Shown in pieces: positions 29,656-32,889 of a stretch of 32,889 bases of DNA (the first letter of the stretch is position 1; each line of letters begins with the position of its first letter). Position numbers and translations under genes: made by a program. Where the stretch lies: contig CAJQIN010000012.1 of the NCBI GenBank assembly GCA_905478465.1, positions 1 through 32,889 of the forward strand, read 5' to 3'. The notes under the pieces are model-generated. The model was not told the DNA's origin. It saw only the letters and a program-made list of their open reading frames with translations, and made no database searches. This DNA is from Minisyncoccota bacterium. Its GTDB lineage: Bacteria > Patescibacteriota > Minisyncoccia > Phycocordibacterales > CAJQIN01.

Positions 29656-30504
29656 CTATATACCCTCTCCACGTAATTCTTCAAGATTCTTTCGTGCTTT
29701 GCGAGAAAGTTTCTTTGGAAGTTCGATATTGAGCTTGATCAGAATATCTCCCCGTTTATTTCCTCCCATAGGAACACCCTTACCTCTCAATCGAAGAATT
29801 TCCCCTATTGTTTTCATTTGTGGAATCTTTAGTTCGATTTCTCCATCAAGAGTCTTGAGTTGGTATGTTGTTCCAAGAAGTGCATCTGAGAGTTTTATAT
29901 TAAGAGAAGTTATTAGATTGTAACCTTCTTTGCGGTATATGGCGTGTGGTTTTACGTGTACTTTTATGTACAAATCACCTGATACTCCGTCTGGAATACT
30001 CTCCCCTTTACCCGTCAAACGAACCATTTGCCCGTCACTAATACCCGAAGGAATGGCAACTTTAATTTCTTCACCAGCTTCTTTAGATTGCTTATGCACA
30101 AGAATAGTACGCTCAACCCCAAAAATAGATTCTTCAAAAGATAGTTCAGTATCTATTGAAATATCACGCCCTCGACGGGTACGACGTCCAAATCCTCCTC
30201 CAAAAAAACCTTCAAAGATATCATTAATATCAAATCCCTGAAAGTCACCACTGAATCCACCAAATCCTTGTCCGGCACCACCACCTGAACCCCCGTTAAA
30301 GTTTTGTCCATAAGTATCATACTCAGAACGCTTTTTGTCATCAGAAAGTACAGAATAAGCTTCGTTTACTTCCTTAAACTTTTTTTCGTCACCATCCTTT
30401 TTATCTGGATGATATTTATGAGCAAGCTTTCGAAAAGCTTTCTTGATGTCTGCCTTACTTGCACTTTTATCAACCCCGAGAAGATTATAGTAATCGGTAC
30501 TCAT
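29656..30504 (-). CDS. dnaJ: DnaJ/Hsp40 co-chaperone without zinc-finger domain (class B)
   Basis: Stimulates DnaK ATPase and delivers substrates. The 282-residue protein has the J domain (about 1-68, with YHPDK holding the HPD motif), a Gly/Phe-rich linker (about 70-110) and two C-terminal beta domains (GVERTILV, then [15 protein letters not shown] and [10 protein letters not shown]). The four CxxCxGxG zinc repeats of canonical DnaJ are absent; the chain goes directly from FGVERTI to the second beta domain, making it CbpA-like. As the only J-protein in a grpE-dnaK operon it probably does the main DnaJ job. It starts 3 nt after the dnaK stop. Confidence 0.93.
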   Translation of the reverse strand: MSTDYYNLLGVDKSASKADIKKAFRKLAHKYHPDKKDGDEKKFKEVNEAYSVLSDDKKRSEYDTYGQNFNGGSGGGAGQGFGGFSGDFQGFDINDIFEGFFGGGFGRRTRRGRDISIDTELSFEESIFGVERTILVHKQSKEAGEEIKVAIPSGISDGQMVRLTGKGESIPDGVSGDLYIKVHVKPHAIYRKEGYNLITSLNIKLSDALLGTTYQLKTLDGEIELKIPQMKTIGEILRLRGKGVPMGGNKRGDILIKLNIELPKKLSRKARKNLEELRGEGI

Positions 30505-30507
30505 GTG

Positions 30508-32433
30508 TTATTTATCCTCAGTATCTTTAGTGTCTTCAGATTTATCATCAGCATCTTTTTTCTCTTCAAATTCAGCATCTTTGACATTTTCATTAGAAGA
30601 TTCTTCTTGAGATGTTGCCTCTCCTTCTTTCTTCTCTTCAGTCATGTACTGACTAATTTTTTGCATTTCAGTAGAAAGTGCTTCAGTATCTTTTTTTATT
30701 TGCTCTAGATCTTCACCTTCTCTTGATTTTTTAAGATTTTCTATTTTTTCAGTAATCCCTTTCTGAACATCTTCTGGTATCTTGTCCCCTGCATCTTTTA
30801 GAGATTTTTCAGCAGTATATGAAATTTGTTCAGCTAAATTCTTGGCGTCAATAACTTCTTTCTTCTTTTTGTCTTCTTCAGCGTGAACTTCAGCATCTTT
30901 CTGCATTTTTTCTATCTCTTCTTCTGAAAGTCCTGAACTCGCTTCAATTTTAATAGACTGTTCCTTACCACTAGTTTTGTCTTTTGCTTTTACATTCAAA
31001 ATACCGTTAGCGTCAATATCAAAACTTACTTCTACCTGAGGAACACCACGTGGTGCTGGTGGAATACCATCGAGAATAAATCTCCCCAGACTCTTATTGT
31101 CTGAAGCCATTGATCGTTCTCCCTGAATGATATGAATTTCTGTAGATGTTTGGTTGTCAGCTGCAGTCGAAAATACCTGAGATTTTGATGCTGGTATCGT
31201 AGTATTTTTTTCAATAAGTTTGGTACCAACTCCACCCATAGTTTCAATACCAAGTGAAAGTGGAATAACATCAAGCAAAAGAATATCTTTCACATCTCCT
31301 CCAATGATACCTCCTTGAATTGCAGCACCAAGTGCCACCACCTCATCTGGGTTAATGGTTTTATTAGGTTCTTTTCCAAAATATTCTTTTACACGAGCTA
31401 TAATTTGAGGCATTCGTGTTTGTCCTCCAACCAGTACAATTTCATCAATCTCATCCTTGTTGAAGGGAGAATTTTCAACAGCTCGTTCGGTAATCTTCAT
31501 TGCCTGGTCGATAAATTCACTAGCAAGCTCTTCCAGCTTTGCTCGGGATAGTTTTATCAAAAGGTGCTTAGGGCCATTTTCATCAGATGTGATGAATGGA
31601 ATGTTGATTTCAGTATCTGTGGCTGTTGAGAGCTCAATTTTGGCCTTCTCAGCTGATTCATCGAGGCGTTGCAGGGCTAATTTATCTGTTTTTATGTCGA
31701 TTCCAGAGTCTTTTTTAAATTCAGTAATTAGATGGTCAATGATCTTTTGGTCAATATCTTTTCCTCCTAGATGAGAATCTCCGTCTGTTGACTTCACTTC
31801 TACAACATCATCTCCTACCTCTAGAATAGAAACATCGAAAGTTCCTCCTCCAAAGTCGAATACAGCAACGGTTTCGTCTTTCTTTTTATTAAACCCATAA
31901 GCAAGTGCAGCAGCAGTTGGTTCATTAATGATTCTTTTTACATCAAGTCCTGCAATTTTACCCGCATCCTTTGTAGCCTTTCGTTGAGAGTCATTAAAAT
32001 ACGCTGGTACAGTAATAATAGCTTCGGTAATTTTTTCACCAAGCTTTGCTTCCACATCAGTTTTAATTTTCTGAAGAATCATGGCTGAAACTTCTTCTGG
32101 TCGATACCACTCTTCTCCCATCTTTACTTCAATACCGCCAGTACTTGATTTTCGCATTTCATAAGGAACAATACTTTTTTCTTTCTGGACCATCTCTTCG
32201 TCAAAATTGTGTCCGATAAAGCGCTTAATTCCAAATATAGTATTCTCTGGATTGGTTACCCCTTGTCGTTTTGCAAGTAGTCCTGCTAGACGTTCGTTTG
32301 TTTTTGAGATAGTAACAATAGACGGTGTTGTACGAGCACCTTCAGCATTTTCAATAATTTTTGGTTCACCACCTTCGATAACAGCTACGGCTGAGTTTGT
32401 TGTTCCTAAATCGATACCAATTATTTTTGACAT
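30508..32433 (-). CDS. dnaK: Molecular chaperone DnaK (Hsp70)
   Basis: ATP-driven chaperone, 641 residues and full length. The nucleotide-binding domain starts [15 protein letters not shown] and has [17 protein letters not shown], the [12 protein letters not shown] motif, [13 protein letters not shown] and VGGQTRMP. The [10 protein letters not shown] linker leads to the substrate domain and the helical lid, with a long acidic Lys/Asp/Glu-rich tail ending DTKDTEDK. It lies 39 bp after grpE and 3 nt before dnaJ. No CIRCE element is seen inside the window; the operon promoter is upstream of it. Confidence 0.98.
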   Translation of the reverse strand: MSKIIGIDLGTTNSAVAVIEGGEPKIIENAEGARTTPSIVTISKTNERLAGLLAKRQGVTNPENTIFGIKRFIGHNFDEEMVQKEKSIVPYEMRKSSTGGIEVKMGEEWYRPEEVSAMILQKIKTDVEAKLGEKITEAIITVPAYFNDSQRKATKDAGKIAGLDVKRIINEPTAAALAYGFNKKKDETVAVFDFGGGTFDVSILEVGDDVVEVKSTDGDSHLGGKDIDQKIIDHLITEFKKDSGIDIKTDKLALQRLDESAEKAKIELSTATDTEINIPFITSDENGPKHLLIKLSRAKLEELASEFIDQAMKITERAVENSPFNKDEIDEIVLVGGQTRMPQIIARVKEYFGKEPNKTINPDEVVALGAAIQGGIIGGDVKDILLLDVIPLSLGIETMGGVGTKLIEKNTTIPASKSQVFSTAADNQTSTEIHIIQGERSMASDNKSLGRFILDGIPPAPRGVPQVEVSFDIDANGILNVKAKDKTSGKEQSIKIEASSGLSEEEIEKMQKDAEVHAEEDKKKKEVIDAKNLAEQISYTAEKSLKDAGDKIPEDVQKGITEKIENLKKSREGEDLEQIKKDTEALSTEMQKISQYMTEEKKEGEATSQEESSNENVKDAEFEEKKDADDKSEDTKDTEDK

Positions 32434-32472
32434 AATTATATGTTTTAAATTAACAATTTTTAATAAAAAATA

Positions 32473-32889
32473 TTACTGCTCTTTTCCTACCGTGACTTTC
32501 GCAACACGCAGTACCTTATCACCCAATTCATACCCTTTTTGAATCACTTCGATTACTATATTATCTTTTCCTTCAAGAATTTCAACAGCCTCGTGTTTCT
32601 GAGGATCAAAAACTTGATTTTTTGGATTTATTTCAGTAAGACCGTGAGTGTTTAAGGTATTAATGAGTTGATTATATATGTATTCTACACCAACTCGCCA
32701 TTCTTTCGCTACATTTTCCCAAGATTCTTTGTTTGAAAAAGCCATTTCAAAACTATCTAAAGTAGTAATGATGTCTACTAAGATATCTTCCGATGCATAT
32801 GTACGGATCTTGCTAATAGTTTCCTCATCTTGCTTTCTGAGGTTTATTAGGTCAGCACGTGACTTTTGCCATCCCTCAAGATATTCTTT
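32473..32889 (-). CDS. grpE: Nucleotide exchange factor GrpE (5' end outside window)
   Basis: Releases ADP from DnaK. The frame is open from the stop at 32473 to the window edge, 138 residues without a start. It begins KEYLEGWQKSRADLINLRKQ, the end of the GrpE coiled coil (compare AExxNxRKR), continues through DIITTLDSFEMAF, and has the beta domain with DPQKHEAVEI, EVIQKGYELGDKVLRVAKVTVG, quoted here in parts (QKGYELGDKVLR and AKVTVG). The internal ATG at 32745 is not the real start, since family similarity extends well upstream. First gene of the grpE-dnaK-dnaJ unit. Confidence 0.95.
   Translation of the reverse strand, partial: KEYLEGWQKSRADLINLRKQDEETISKIRTYASEDILVDIITTLDSFEMAFSNKESWENVAKEWRVGVEYIYNQLINTLNTHGLTEINPKNQVFDPQKHEAVEILEGKDNIVIEVIQKGYELGDKVLRVAKVTVGKEQ

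Noticed and set aside
1-32889. CRISPR arrays, tRNA or rRNA genes, insertion sequences, prophage genes
   Set aside because: No regularly spaced repeats, no tRNA T-arm with matching acceptor stem, and no transposase, integrase-phage or capsid genes were seen; the Xer recombinase is a housekeeping type.

Overview
This 32.9 kb window reads as a piece of a small, AT-rich genome of a Candidate Phyla Radiation (Patescibacteria, Parcubacteria-like) bacterium. That is an inference from gene content and style. Genes are tightly packed and proteins are compact: AspRS lacks its GAD insertion, ThrRS lacks TGS, DnaJ lacks the zinc finger. Several small membrane proteins resemble families I associate with Parcubacteria. 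Shine-Dalgarno sequences are rare. TGA is used as a stop (end of the 26891-28054 gene), so this is not a UGA-glycine lineage such as SR1/Gracilibacteria. No tRNA, rRNA, CRISPR array, transposase or prophage was seen. Most genes are on the minus strand.

Layout. 1-3.4 kb: 5' part of cysS, corA, a divergent S41 protease, and the ribosomal proteins bL9 and bL27. 3.4-6.3 kb: a small anchored protein, a lytic transglycosylase whose start is split by a 29-bp repeat insertion, an unknown gene, a Xer recombinase. 6.2-7.3 kb: an ECF sigma factor followed by two small membrane proteins. 7.3-18 kb: a cell-envelope, chromosome and translation block (M23 peptidase, gltX, murG, ftsW, a conserved membrane protein, mraY, a D,D-carboxypeptidase, scpB, scpA, a small membrane protein, aspS), with aspS preceded by a T-box riboswitch. 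18.4-23.2 kb: thrS, trpS, hisS and a Nudix hydrolase. 23.3-29.6 kb: an orphan 7TM histidine kinase, unknown proteins, and a homospermidine-synthase-like dehydrogenase behind a short leader ORF and terminator. 29.6 kb to the end: dnaJ, dnaK and grpE (5'-truncated), transcribed grpE to dnaJ.

Five or six genes are aminoacyl-tRNA synthetases and at least six act on peptidoglycan, so the window is mostly core machinery. The novelty lies in regulation. Four observations stand out: (1) an attenuator-like leader ORF plus terminator in front of the polyamine-type dehydrogenase; (2) the transglycosylase start region, where two 11-bp direct repeats 29 bp apart separate the only good ATG from the signal peptide; (3) an Asp-type T-box with a very reduced Stem I; (4) a recurring layout with a TATAAT-like box 5-10 nt before the start codon, predicting leaderless mRNAs for about eleven genes.

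All calls come from reading the sequence by eye. Promoters, operators and RNA folds are predictions.
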